A DNA stretch of 21,730 bases, taken from the IMG/VR virus record IMGVR_UViG_3300023180_000463, positions 1 through 21,730 of that record; one strand, 5' to 3'. The notes below the pieces were generated by a model, which worked only from the letters and a program-made list of their open reading frames with translations, did not search any database and was not told where the DNA came from. Both the position numbers and the translations under genes were made by a program. Position 1 is the first letter of the stretch. Each line of letters starts with the position of its first letter. This stretch comes from a virus. This document shows, piece after piece, positions 14,445 through 21,730 of this stretch.

Positions 14445-16083
14445 TTTCCCCACCAGCAGGGGTTTCAGGTGGCTCTGGATCTTTTGGTGATTCAGGTGCT
14501 GCCATTGCATTAGCACCTCCAGGTTGTGGAGCACCAGGTTCCATCATGACCGCATTTGGATCAGGAATGATGCCCTTTGCAATTTCTTCTTCAATCAACT
14601 TATCCTGCTCAATGATTTCCTCATCAGTTTGACGAAGGATCTTTCTTCTTACATAATCTGCAGAGTAGTATCTTCCAACATATGGGTCTACAAGTTGAGC
14701 AATATTGACTCTTTCTTGCATCAATTCTGCTTCTTTGAGTTCTGCAAAATGGTTATCATACAGGAAGTCATACTGAATATGATCAGACATTACTTCCCAA
14801 TCTTCTGGGGTTACAATGTTCTTCAGGAGAAGTTGAGTTCTGAGCATATCATCAAACATTGCTGAGAATCTCTTTCTCATTCTTCCAACAAACTTGGAGA
14901 ACTTGACTTCATCTCTCAGAATCTCAGAAGAACGACCCAATGAGAATCCACCATCTCCCTGAATTCTTGTTTCAGGAACATTCAGAGATCTATAAAGTTT
15001 CTTCTGGAAGTAGTTGATATCAGTAATTTCACCAAGGTTTTGACCACCAGGAAGTGTGGTGATTTCAGTTCCTCTACCACCTTCTCTTCTTGGTAACCAG
15101 AAGTCCTCCATCATGGACATGAACTTCTTATCATCACGCATTTCACCAGTGTTTGCATCATAGACAAGTTTGTTTCTATAACGCATCATGACATCACGCA
15201 GATATTGTTCTGCCTTCATCTTGGGCAGATTACCAACATCAATGTAGAAAATTCTTCTTTCTGGTGCTCTTGAAAGTCTGTAGATAACAAGAGAGTCCTC
15301 AATCATCATCAATTGATTGAGTGGTTTAATTGCTTTGTGCAACCATGACAAAGTTGATCCCTTATTTCTATCTACCAGACCAGAGGTGCAATATGTGATA
15401 GAATCACGAGTCATTTTGACTCCCTTTTCTTTTGATCCATATCCATAACCACCACCTTTTCCAGAATCTGGATTGTAGATGAAGTACTCTTCAATTTCTG
15501 GGAAGTTATATCCACCACCTTCAGAATCTTGTGCTTGTCTTGTCATAGCCAAGACACTATCTTTTCCTCTCTTCTTGACCTGACGAATATACCTCATCTT
15601 AGAGGCATCAATATATCTCAGTTCTTGAATTCCATCATGAGGATTCTTTTGGTCAATGACTTTATTGTAGTATAATCTACCATCAATATACCAGTTTCTG
15701 AAAATCTCATGTGCTTTCTTATCAAAATCAAGCAGTTCTAAGATATATTTGAACTCTTCTCTAATTCTTTTCTTTAGTCCATCACTTGCATTGAGATTAG
15801 AAAGTTCAATCTCAACAGGACTATCATTAGTATCTGCTACAATTGCTTCATTTACAATATCTTCAATTGCACTATCACATTCTGGATAAAGTGACATCTG
15901 ACGATATCTTCTGATCAGATCTGTTTCAGTTTTATATACTCCTTCAATATCAACATACGAACCAAAGAACCCCGAACTGACGTAGTGTTCATTACCATCA
16001 TTGTTATTTGGTGGTACTGGGGATACTACGCCAGGTGGGGTTCTTTCTGAATCTTCAATGGAGAATCCAAATAATCTCGCCAT
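14440..16083 (-). CDS. 20: gp20 portal protein
   Basis: A 547-residue portal (T4 524), the dodecameric head vertex through which gp17 packages DNA and to which the neck binds. Family blocks include the segment LIRRYRQMSLYPECDSAIED near residue 60, FEYILELLDFD-like text reading FKYILELLDFDKKAHEIFRN, the run GRLYYNKVIDQ, SYLHKA-like SWLHKAIKPLNQL, IYRLSRAPERRIFYIDVGNL in the middle (a hallmark of T4-type portals and of cyanophage gp20 surveys), ETRIQGDGGFSLGRSSEILRD-type text, and FSKFVGRMRKRFS. The last 35 residues are Pro/Gly/Ala-rich and probably disordered. GATAAATA upstream suggests late transcription. It lies 38 bases from gp19. Confidence 0.97.
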   Translation of the reverse strand: MARLFGFSIEDSERTPPGVVSPVPPNNNDGNEHYVSSGFFGSYVDIEGVYKTETDLIRRYRQMSLYPECDSAIEDIVNEAIVADTNDSPVEIELSNLNASDGLKKRIREEFKYILELLDFDKKAHEIFRNWYIDGRLYYNKVIDQKNPHDGIQELRYIDASKMRYIRQVKKRGKDSVLAMTRQAQDSEGGGYNFPEIEEYFIYNPDSGKGGGYGYGSKEKGVKMTRDSITYCTSGLVDRNKGSTLSWLHKAIKPLNQLMMIEDSLVIYRLSRAPERRIFYIDVGNLPKMKAEQYLRDVMMRYRNKLVYDANTGEMRDDKKFMSMMEDFWLPRREGGRGTEITTLPGGQNLGEITDINYFQKKLYRSLNVPETRIQGDGGFSLGRSSEILRDEVKFSKFVGRMRKRFSAMFDDMLRTQLLLKNIVTPEDWEVMSDHIQYDFLYDNHFAELKEAELMQERVNIAQLVDPYVGRYYSADYVRRKILRQTDEEIIEQDKLIEEEIAKGIIPDPNAVMMEPGAPQPGGANAMAAPESPKDPEPPETPAGGEI

Positions 16084-16115
16084 ATCAATATTATACTAGA
16101 AACAACTGTTCTAAT

Positions 16116-16123
16116 TATTTATC
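16116..16123 (-). promoter_or_regulatory. Late-promoter-like octamer overlapping the gp19 stop, before gp20
   Basis: Minus-strand GATAAATA begins inside the gp19 TGA stop and lies 32 bases before the gp20 ATG. It matches the seven-base core ATAAATA of T4-type late promoters. Confidence 0.5.
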
Positions 16124-16754
16124 ACTCAATCAAAACTTCCCCTGCATTAGTTCCATTGGACTCCAGTGAGTTACCAATGGTGAAGTACTGAACCTGGAAG
16201 GTAATTCCAAATTCTTCAATTGCATTCTCATTATCATAGCTCAGATCAATTGCATCAATGTTAGTTGGGAAGATGTCATAGAACTTGTAGGTTCTCAGAA
16301 CTGATGACTGACCACCAGAGTTGGTTTGTGCAAATGGAACTGCACCTCTTCCAAGTTGCTGAACATATGCATCAGTCATGTATGAAGTTGGATTGGTGAC
16401 ACCAGTAGCATCATCCAACTTGCTCAGAACATTCATCCATCTCTCAAATGCTGTTCTCAGTTTGAAGTCCTCATCATTGATGACTGTAACTGTCCAGGTA
16501 TCAAAGCTTCTGTCACCAGCAACTTTGAGTGTTCTACCTCTGAATGGAACTGTTACTTCTGAAATGGTTGAAGCAGGAAGTTGTGCTGCCTTGCAAAGGA
16601 ACTTGAAAGTTCCATTCTCACCATCATCTCCACCATTCCATGCATCAGAAACAGATGCTGGGAAAGAAGGGATTGAAACTTCAAATAGATTGGGGCGGGC
16701 ACCACCACCCGCCAACTTTGATTTGAATTGTGATAGAGTTTTAGTCTCTGCCAT
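16122..16754 (-). CDS. 19: gp19 tail tube protein
   Basis: A 210-residue tail tube subunit (T4 gp19 163), which stacks as hexamers to form the inner tube of the contractile tail. Family features are the N-terminal RPNLFEVSIPSF, KAAQLPASTISEVTVPFRGR, the region DTWTVTVINDEDFKLRTAFERWMN (about 84-107) and the C-terminal FYDIFPTNIDAIDLSYD. Compared with T4 there is extra length in the middle (about 110-150) and at the C-terminus. The ribosome site is a perfect AGGAGG 8 bases before the ATG, as expected for an abundant protein. It lies 32 bases downstream of gp18 with no late octamer between, so both are likely on one transcript. Confidence 0.95.
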   Translation of the reverse strand: MAETKTLSQFKSKLAGGGARPNLFEVSIPSFPASVSDAWNGGDDGENGTFKFLCKAAQLPASTISEVTVPFRGRTLKVAGDRSFDTWTVTVINDEDFKLRTAFERWMNVLSKLDDATGVTNPTSYMTDAYVQQLGRGAVPFAQTNSGGQSSVLRTYKFYDIFPTNIDAIDLSYDNENAIEEFGITFQVQYFTIGNSLESNGTNAGEVLIE

Positions 16755-16786
16755 TTTTAGGTCCTCCTATTGTTATGTATTAATGA

Positions 16787-18979
16787 TCAAACAGTTCCAA
16801 CAACTTCTTCAAATGCAACACCAGTTCTGGTTGCAACGAAGGTCAGAGTGATGTAGTTGATTGACTTAGTTGGCTTCAAGTAAATATCAGCTCTGAACTC
16901 ATTATTATCAATCACATCAGGAGTATTATTTGTTTCATCACAAACAATCAGGAAGTCATAGATTCCTCTCTTTGCCTGAATGTCTCTGAGATAAGGTTCA
17001 ACAATATTGACAAAGTTTGATCTTGTGTTAGCATCATTCAGTTCAAAGAGTTGTGCATTTGCTGCACCCTCAAGTGCTTGCTCAACTGTGAGGAACAATC
17101 TTCTAACATTGATTCTGTCAAATGCAGATGCATATGAAAGACCAGTTTTATCACCAAACAGAACAATTCCAGTTCCTCTTTGAGTAATGATGGAGTTGAT
17201 TCTGGAGGAATAGAGAAGATCTCTTTGTGCCTTGGTTGGGTTGTATGCAAGTTTGATTGCATTGTTCAGAACACCTCTTTGCTGTCCAGCAGGTGAGAAC
17301 CATGGGAAAGCAACAATGTCAGTTCTGACCATCAGACCAGCAATGTCTCCATTGGTTGGGATGTATCTGAACTCATTATTGAATCTATCATAGGTGTACT
17401 TGTAACCTGCATCAAACACTGCATAAGATGAACTTGTCAGTGGTGCAAAGAACCCAAGAACATTGTTTGTCTGAGTTGTTGTGTTGGTTACATCAACAAC
17501 ATTTGCTCTGTGTGGGGAGATTGTAGCAATACAATCCTTTCTGTTCTCAGCAATAGAAATTACCAAGTTTGCTTTTGCTTGTGATTCTGCTTCAGAAGCA
17601 AGACCAGGACCCATCAGCAAGAAGTCAACTGCTTCCTCATCTTTGTTTGAGAAGAGGTTATAGGAAGTTTGGAGATTTCCAAGAGTTGCAGTGTATCCAC
17701 CAGAAGTTGTGTAGTTCTCACCACCACCCAGAGTGTAGGTGACAGCACCAAGTGAACTATAAATTACATCCTGTGCATTTACACCCCATACACCTTGTGC
17801 TGTAGTTCTTGCTGACCATGAACCAGCAGTAGAGAATCCAGCAGCAATTGGTGTAGTTCCCCAGAATCCATCAGTATCATTTGATGGATTGAATCCAGCA
17901 TAGACATACTGTGAATTATCTGCAATGTAATTCTTGTAGTATGACTTTTGAGGTGCATTTCCATCTTGAGTTGCATCAAGTGCCTTAGAAAGGTTCAGAT
18001 GCTTCTCAAGAATGTTGCCTTGGATTCCAGTTACAGATCCATCATCATCAATGACAACAACGTGAATGGTGTCATTTCTACCATTTCTGGAAGAAGAGTA
18101 GTTGCTTGTCAGTGGTTTTGGTGCCAAGCTCTTCCAGTAAACTGTTGAGTTAGTCAGACCAAGTGTTTGTTGATCATACCAATCAGCAACTGTTACAGCA
18201 GTGAAGGAAGAATTTTCAACTGTTCCTTCATTATTTCTGAAGACCAAAGCATCGCTTGCTTCAAATGATCTTCCAGCATCATTCTGTGCATAAGTGATTG
18301 GGTAAACAGTACCTGCTGTTGATACCCTTGCAGTAATTGCAACATTGATTGTGCTATTTGAGTTTACTGCATCAGTGGAAACACCAGTGATGATACCCTT
18401 GAGGTAACCATTGAATTCTGATGTTGAACCAGCACCAGGAATAACCAAACCTGACAGTGCAGTAGTGACAGCATAACCAACTGTAGCACCAATGCCTGCA
18501 GGGTTTGTGGTTGCAATTCCAATAACCTGGTCAGCAGCATTGTCAATAACTGCTACCTTCAGGTTTCTTGCCCATCTACCAGGTGTTTTTGCTGCCCAGC
18601 TGAAGTTTGTTGCAGTTTCGTAATTGGTCTTATAATCATCATAGTTCTTGATCTTCAGAGTGGTGGTTGAAGCAATTCCAACACCAGCATTAGCATTCTT
18701 CAGATCGTCATCATCAGTTCTAACTACCTTCAGAACACCACCATATGAGAGGTATTCTCCTCCAGTCATCCAGTACTCATACTGGCGATCAGTGGAGAGT
18801 GGTTGCCCGAAAGTGTTGAGATACTGCTGTTGAGTATTGATCTGTACAACTTCATCTACAGGACCAATCTCAAAAGGACCAGCGATAGCACCAATGTTAT
18901 CTACAACATTCGCAGCTCTCCCTACTGTTAAATCAACCTCCCTGATTCTTACACCAGGAGATAATTGAGGAGTCGCCAT
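16787..18979 (-). CDS. 18: gp18 contractile tail sheath protein
   Basis: A 730-residue sheath protein (T4 gp18 659). The N-terminus SPGVRIREVDLT is the usual sheath opening. The middle (about 150-430) is a Gly/Thr/Asn-rich variable region forming outer domains. The conserved C-terminal core includes YPWFSPAG-like FPWFSPAGQQRG, IITQRGTGIVLFGDKTG, INVRRLFLTVEQALEGAANA, NIVEPYLRDIQAKRGIYDFL and the closing TLTFVATRTGVAFEEVVG. Sheath subunits wrap the gp19 tube and contract on infection. AAGGAG lies 6 bases before the ATG, and CCTAAATA is 36 bases upstream. Confidence 0.97.
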   Translation of the reverse strand: MATPQLSPGVRIREVDLTVGRAANVVDNIGAIAGPFEIGPVDEVVQINTQQQYLNTFGQPLSTDRQYEYWMTGGEYLSYGGVLKVVRTDDDDLKNANAGVGIASTTTLKIKNYDDYKTNYETATNFSWAAKTPGRWARNLKVAVIDNAADQVIGIATTNPAGIGATVGYAVTTALSGLVIPGAGSTSEFNGYLKGIITGVSTDAVNSNSTINVAITARVSTAGTVYPITYAQNDAGRSFEASDALVFRNNEGTVENSSFTAVTVADWYDQQTLGLTNSTVYWKSLAPKPLTSNYSSSRNGRNDTIHVVVIDDDGSVTGIQGNILEKHLNLSKALDATQDGNAPQKSYYKNYIADNSQYVYAGFNPSNDTDGFWGTTPIAAGFSTAGSWSARTTAQGVWGVNAQDVIYSSLGAVTYTLGGGENYTTSGGYTATLGNLQTSYNLFSNKDEEAVDFLLMGPGLASEAESQAKANLVISIAENRKDCIATISPHRANVVDVTNTTTQTNNVLGFFAPLTSSSYAVFDAGYKYTYDRFNNEFRYIPTNGDIAGLMVRTDIVAFPWFSPAGQQRGVLNNAIKLAYNPTKAQRDLLYSSRINSIITQRGTGIVLFGDKTGLSYASAFDRINVRRLFLTVEQALEGAANAQLFELNDANTRSNFVNIVEPYLRDIQAKRGIYDFLIVCDETNNTPDVIDNNEFRADIYLKPTKSINYITLTFVATRTGVAFEEVVGTV

Positions 18980-19015
18980 GTTTTTCTCCTTAAATAGTCT
19001 CAGTTTATCTGAAAA

Positions 19016-19023
19016 TATTTAGG
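19016..19023 (-). promoter_or_regulatory. Late-promoter-like octamer before gp18
   Basis: Minus-strand CCTAAATA lies 36 bases before the gp18 ATG in the 80-base gap after the zinc-finger gene. It keeps the TAAATA core but differs from TATAAATA at two positions. The octamer lies in a possible loop between CTGAAAA and TTTTCAG arms. Otherwise the gap holds nothing recognisable. Confidence 0.4.
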
Positions 19024-19059
19024 ATTTTGGGTGTTTTCAGTGGGGAAATATGTGGTGAA

Positions 19060-19290
19060 CTACCAATCTGGATAGGACCAATCCACAAATGGTGTAATCT
19101 TCTTTCTTGACTCCACAATTCTGTTTATAGTACACTCTTTGCACTCATAAGAATAGGAAGAAGCAACTGGTCCTCTGTCCTTTCTTGTTCTGTAAAAACT
19201 ATCTATAAGGTTCTTTACTTCTCCACATACTCTACACTTTCTATCATTGAGAAGTAGATGACCTAATTTGATTTGACCATCTAAGTCCAT
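19060..19290 (-). CDS. Small Cys4 zinc-finger protein, 76 aa
   Basis: A 76-residue protein with two cysteine pairs: CRVCG followed by an 'EVKN...SFYRTRKDRG' spacer and then ECKEC with a basic helix start (TINRI). The CxxCG...K...F...CKxC pattern is that of the zinc-binding part of HNH/endonuclease VII-like proteins, but no HNH histidine/asparagine catalytic block follows, so it is probably a stand-alone zinc-binding protein, perhaps nucleic-acid-binding. I chose the ATG ending at 19290, which overlaps the gp17 stop as TAATG with GGGAG 8 bases upstream; a GTG at 19305 would add five residues. Its place between terminase and sheath implies co-expression with gp17. Confidence 0.7.
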   Translation of the reverse strand: MDLDGQIKLGHLLLNDRKCRVCGEVKNLIDSFYRTRKDRGPVASSYSYECKECTINRIVESRKKITPFVDWSYPDW

Positions 19291-20939
19291 TACATATACT
19301 CCCACATGTATGATCTATCACCATACTCATCAACATGCCATCTATCACCATCAGCATCAACAAAACTATTGTCATCTAATCCATCAGAAACAAATCCAAA
19401 TGGTGCCATATCTTGCTCAATCTGATTCTTTTGTTCCTCATAAATTCTCTTTCTGACATCTTGGTCAGTGAGTTCTTTGAAATAGTCCTGAGCAACTAAC
19501 CAGGCATAGATAACCAGACACATCGCAAGGTCATCATTGCAACCTTCTTCTGCCTCAAAGGAGTTGTGTTTAGAAACAAAGGTTGTTAGTTCTGAGATGG
19601 TATCATAATCACATATGAGAAGTTTATTCTCCTCAATCATTGTCTTGAGGTTGAGGGATCCAACCTTTTTCACAGTCTTGGACATTTTGACGCCAAGTTG
19701 TGTTTTCTTACCAGAGAAACCTTGCCCAACAATCTGACCTGCTCTACCTCTCATTGAGCACATCAAAAGGTTCTGATACTCAAGATCATATTGGAGAATT
19801 GCTGCTACCTGATCTCCAACATCATTGACTTCACAAAGAATAAATGCTTCATTATAATTCTTTGCTACCTCATAGATCACACTTGGGAATAGCATAGGTT
19901 TGATTTCATTGTCCCTATACTTTGCTACCATTTTATGAGGGAAATTACTGATGTCTACAACAGTAAATGCAGAGTAGTCACCACCAACTCCTCTTGCAAC
20001 GTCAACTGTCAATAAGTAATCATGTCCTGCTCTGACTTTCTCATAAACATCTAATCCTGCATTTTGGGTTAGAGGATTTTCATAAATGAGAGATCTAAGT
20101 TTTGATGGCGCAATCAGAGTATCAACAGATCCAAGGAATTCACACTCAAACTCAACTTTGAACTGTGCTTCTGATGTGTTCTTGATTGTTTGTTCCTTCC
20201 AAACTTCATCTCTTCCTGGAACTTCAGACCAGTGAACATCTGTAGGAACATATTCATTATTACCTCTTTCAGCATCATGCCACATCCTATAGAAGTGGTT
20301 CATGCCATGAGGCGTTGAAACTATGATGACTTTTGTGCTTTTACCAGAAGTAATAGTAGGATAAACAGATGCAAAGAAGGAGTCAGCGATGTGATTAGGG
20401 ACGAACGCGAACTCATCGAGAAAGAGGATATTGAACGACATGCCTCTGACAGCACTCGCAGATGTAGAAGCTGCCAATATCTTACTGCCATTTTCTAACT
20501 CCAGTGAACCTTTGTTCCATGACAGGATACCCTGCTGCATCCACTTGGGCAAGTTTTCATATGCAATTTGTAACCTACTAAGTAGTTCTCTTGCAGTAGA
20601 TGCTTTGTTTGCCAGGATGCCAATGTTTACGCTGTCATTGAAGATTGCATAGTGTAGCAAAAAAGATACCACAGTTGTGGACTTACCAGTCTGTCTTGGC
20701 ATCTTACAGATGTTGAATCTTTCCTTGTGGAAGTTACTAATCAACTTTTCCTGGAAAGGATACATCTGGAATGGTTGAAGACCATGATCCAGAGTCACAA
20801 TCTGAACATAGTTTTTTGCAAAGTAAACTGGGTCTTCTTTGCATTTGATAAATTCTTGAATCTGCTCTTGAGTAAACTCAATGGCAGTATTTGCTTTTTT
20901 TAGATTAGGATTACCAAGATAAATGTCAGCATTACTCAT
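19290..20939 (-). CDS. 17: gp17 terminase large subunit (packaging ATPase and nuclease)
   Basis: A 549-residue terminase (T4 gp17 610). The ATPase domain has Walker A PRQTGKST (81-88), Walker B ILFLDE (171-176) and the coupling motif VSTP (207-210). The C-terminal RNase H-like nuclease has TVDVARGVGGDYSA with D313, then E370 in LCEVND and the acidic pair D469-D470, matching the catalytic triad of T4 gp17. It cuts concatemers and pumps DNA through the gp20 portal. The protein ends with an acidic, aromatic tail (WHVDEYGDRSYMWEYM). It begins 6 bases after the upstream structural gene and its stop overlaps the zinc-finger start. Confidence 0.97.
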   Translation of the reverse strand: MSNADIYLGNPNLKKANTAIEFTQEQIQEFIKCKEDPVYFAKNYVQIVTLDHGLQPFQMYPFQEKLISNFHKERFNICKMPRQTGKSTTVVSFLLHYAIFNDSVNIGILANKASTARELLSRLQIAYENLPKWMQQGILSWNKGSLELENGSKILAASTSASAVRGMSFNILFLDEFAFVPNHIADSFFASVYPTITSGKSTKVIIVSTPHGMNHFYRMWHDAERGNNEYVPTDVHWSEVPGRDEVWKEQTIKNTSEAQFKVEFECEFLGSVDTLIAPSKLRSLIYENPLTQNAGLDVYEKVRAGHDYLLTVDVARGVGGDYSAFTVVDISNFPHKMVAKYRDNEIKPMLFPSVIYEVAKNYNEAFILCEVNDVGDQVAAILQYDLEYQNLLMCSMRGRAGQIVGQGFSGKKTQLGVKMSKTVKKVGSLNLKTMIEENKLLICDYDTISELTTFVSKHNSFEAEEGCNDDLAMCLVIYAWLVAQDYFKELTDQDVRKRIYEEQKNQIEQDMAPFGFVSDGLDDNSFVDADGDRWHVDEYGDRSYMWEYM

Positions 20940-20945
20940 AAAAAA

Positions 20946-21730
20946 TTACCTACTAATTTCTTCCCAGTCCATTGAGGCATAAACTTCTTCACTACTTGAT
21001 ATTGGAGATGCTGCGACAACAAGTGTTAGTTCATAAGGAGTTCCAGTTAAACCATTTCTTTCTAACTGGAACTTAAATAGTGCTTCCTTTAGAATATCAA
21101 CTGTTGCCGAAGATTGGTTGTTAGATGAGAAGAATCCAGATGCTAATATTCTACCTCCAGTTATGCCAGTTCCATTTAGTTTGTACTCAATCGCACTATC
21201 ATTACCAGCACTGGTCCAGGTTCCTCCAGTAGTAGTTCCTGATGCTCTTACCTGCCAATTGTAATAAATTCCATTATTAACACCCATCAAAGAAAGAGCA
21301 GTCAAGATTACAATAGCATCTAAACGATCTGGAGATGATTTCAATCTTATACTAATTACTGGATAAAAAGTTCCAGCAACGGACATACTATATGGTGATG
21401 TAATTGGTGTTCCTACAGCTTGTTGTAATCCACGCAACTCATAACCACCTTCAGAAATTACAGTAGAACAAACTTGTTTGAGAGTGCTGCTACTTGTAGT
21501 AATACCTGTATTGGCAATCTCATATCTTAGAGGAAGTGATGCTGTTGTAATATAAGTTGATTCAATTAAGTTTGCGTGATGGAAAGAGTGGCAGTGAATC
21601 ATCACTCCATTAATTACAAATCCCATTCTGACTGTACCAAGTCCTAACCACTCAATATCCATCCAAAGAATTTGTGCTTTGGTTTTATCTAAAGTAATTC
21701 CAGAAACTCCAGTACCATCTAACTTATCAA
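20946..21730 (-). CDS. Virion structural protein (partial, N-terminus beyond right edge)
   Basis: The frame is open to the right edge: 22 further codons (DKLDGTGVSG then ITLDKTKAQILW) precede the first in-window Met, so at least 260 residues are present and the true start is outside. The text WMDIEWLGLGTVRMGF followed by HCHSFHHAN is a pattern I associate with large virion structural proteins of T4-like cyanophages. The remainder is Ser/Thr/Gly-rich with beta-strand character (YNWQVRASGTTTGG, SSNNQSSATVDI) and no enzymatic motif. Upstream of gp17, cyanophages usually place neck and structural genes (gp13, gp14, gp15 and others), which fits. Exact role unknown. Confidence 0.75.
   Translation of the reverse strand, partial: DKLDGTGVSGITLDKTKAQILWMDIEWLGLGTVRMGFVINGVMIHCHSFHHANLIESTYITTASLPLRYEIANTGITTSSSTLKQVCSTVISEGGYELRGLQQAVGTPITSPYSMSVAGTFYPVISIRLKSSPDRLDAIVILTALSLMGVNNGIYYNWQVRASGTTTGGTWTSAGNDSAIEYKLNGTGITGGRILASGFFSSNNQSSATVDILKEALFKFQLERNGLTGTPYELTLVVAASPISSSEEVYASMDWEEISR

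Noticed and set aside
16090-16095. TATAAT just upstream of gp20 as a sigma-70 -10 box
   Set aside because: It lies within about 6 bases of the gp20 ATG, leaving almost no leader, and has no -35 element at 17 bases. The late octamer further upstream is a better candidate.

Overview
The window is a stretch of a T4-like contractile-tailed phage genome, most likely a marine cyanophage (cyanomyovirus infecting Synechococcus or Prochlorococcus). This rests on the T4 core genes gp17-gp18-gp19-gp20-gp67-like-gp21-gp22-gp23 in order, followed by uvsY, uvsW, gp55, gp47 and gp46, together with genes typical of cyanophages: a CobS/CobT-like pair, an Sm-like protein and a DUF3110-like protein related to cyanobacterial proteins. 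All genes are on the minus strand, so transcription runs from the right end of the window to the left. No tRNA, CRISPR array, insertion sequence or integrase was seen, and no gap between genes exceeds about 110 bases.

Right part (about 21.7 to 10.3 kb): virion assembly. A partial structural protein enters from the right edge. It is followed by the large terminase (gp17), a small Cys4 zinc-finger protein, tail sheath (gp18), tail tube (gp19), portal (gp20), a gp67-like core protein, an unassigned 183-residue beta-rich protein, prohead protease (gp21), scaffold (gp22) and major capsid (gp23). A strong intrinsic terminator follows gp23. Octamers matching or close to the T4 late promoter TATAAATA lie before gp18, gp20, the gp67-like gene, the 183-residue gene and gp22, several of them overlapping or touching the stop codon of the gene upstream.

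Middle part (about 10.3 to 7.3 kb): a second protein with tail-tube architecture (the place cyanophages put gp3), then the recombination mediator UvsY, the helicase UvsW and an Sm-like protein.

Left-middle part (7.3 to 3.2 kb): a clear sigma-70-type promoter drives a tightly overlapping operon: late sigma factor gp55, nuclease subunit gp47, a DUF3110-like protein, nuclease/ATPase subunit gp46, a conserved-looking 105-residue protein and a 49-residue basic protein starting at GTG. The operon ends at an intrinsic terminator encoded inside the last codons of that small protein. Left end (3.2 kb to the edge): a CobT-like protein (HExxH metallopeptidase motif plus VWA domain) and a partial CobS-like MoxR/AAA+ ATPase, separated by a GC-rich hairpin.

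Read together, the host RNA polymerase would make gp55 and gp46/47 from the sigma-70 promoter. Gp55 would then direct transcription from the TATAAATA-type sites of the head and tail genes, while gp46/47, UvsY and UvsW support recombination-dependent replication and supply DNA for packaging by gp17 through gp20.
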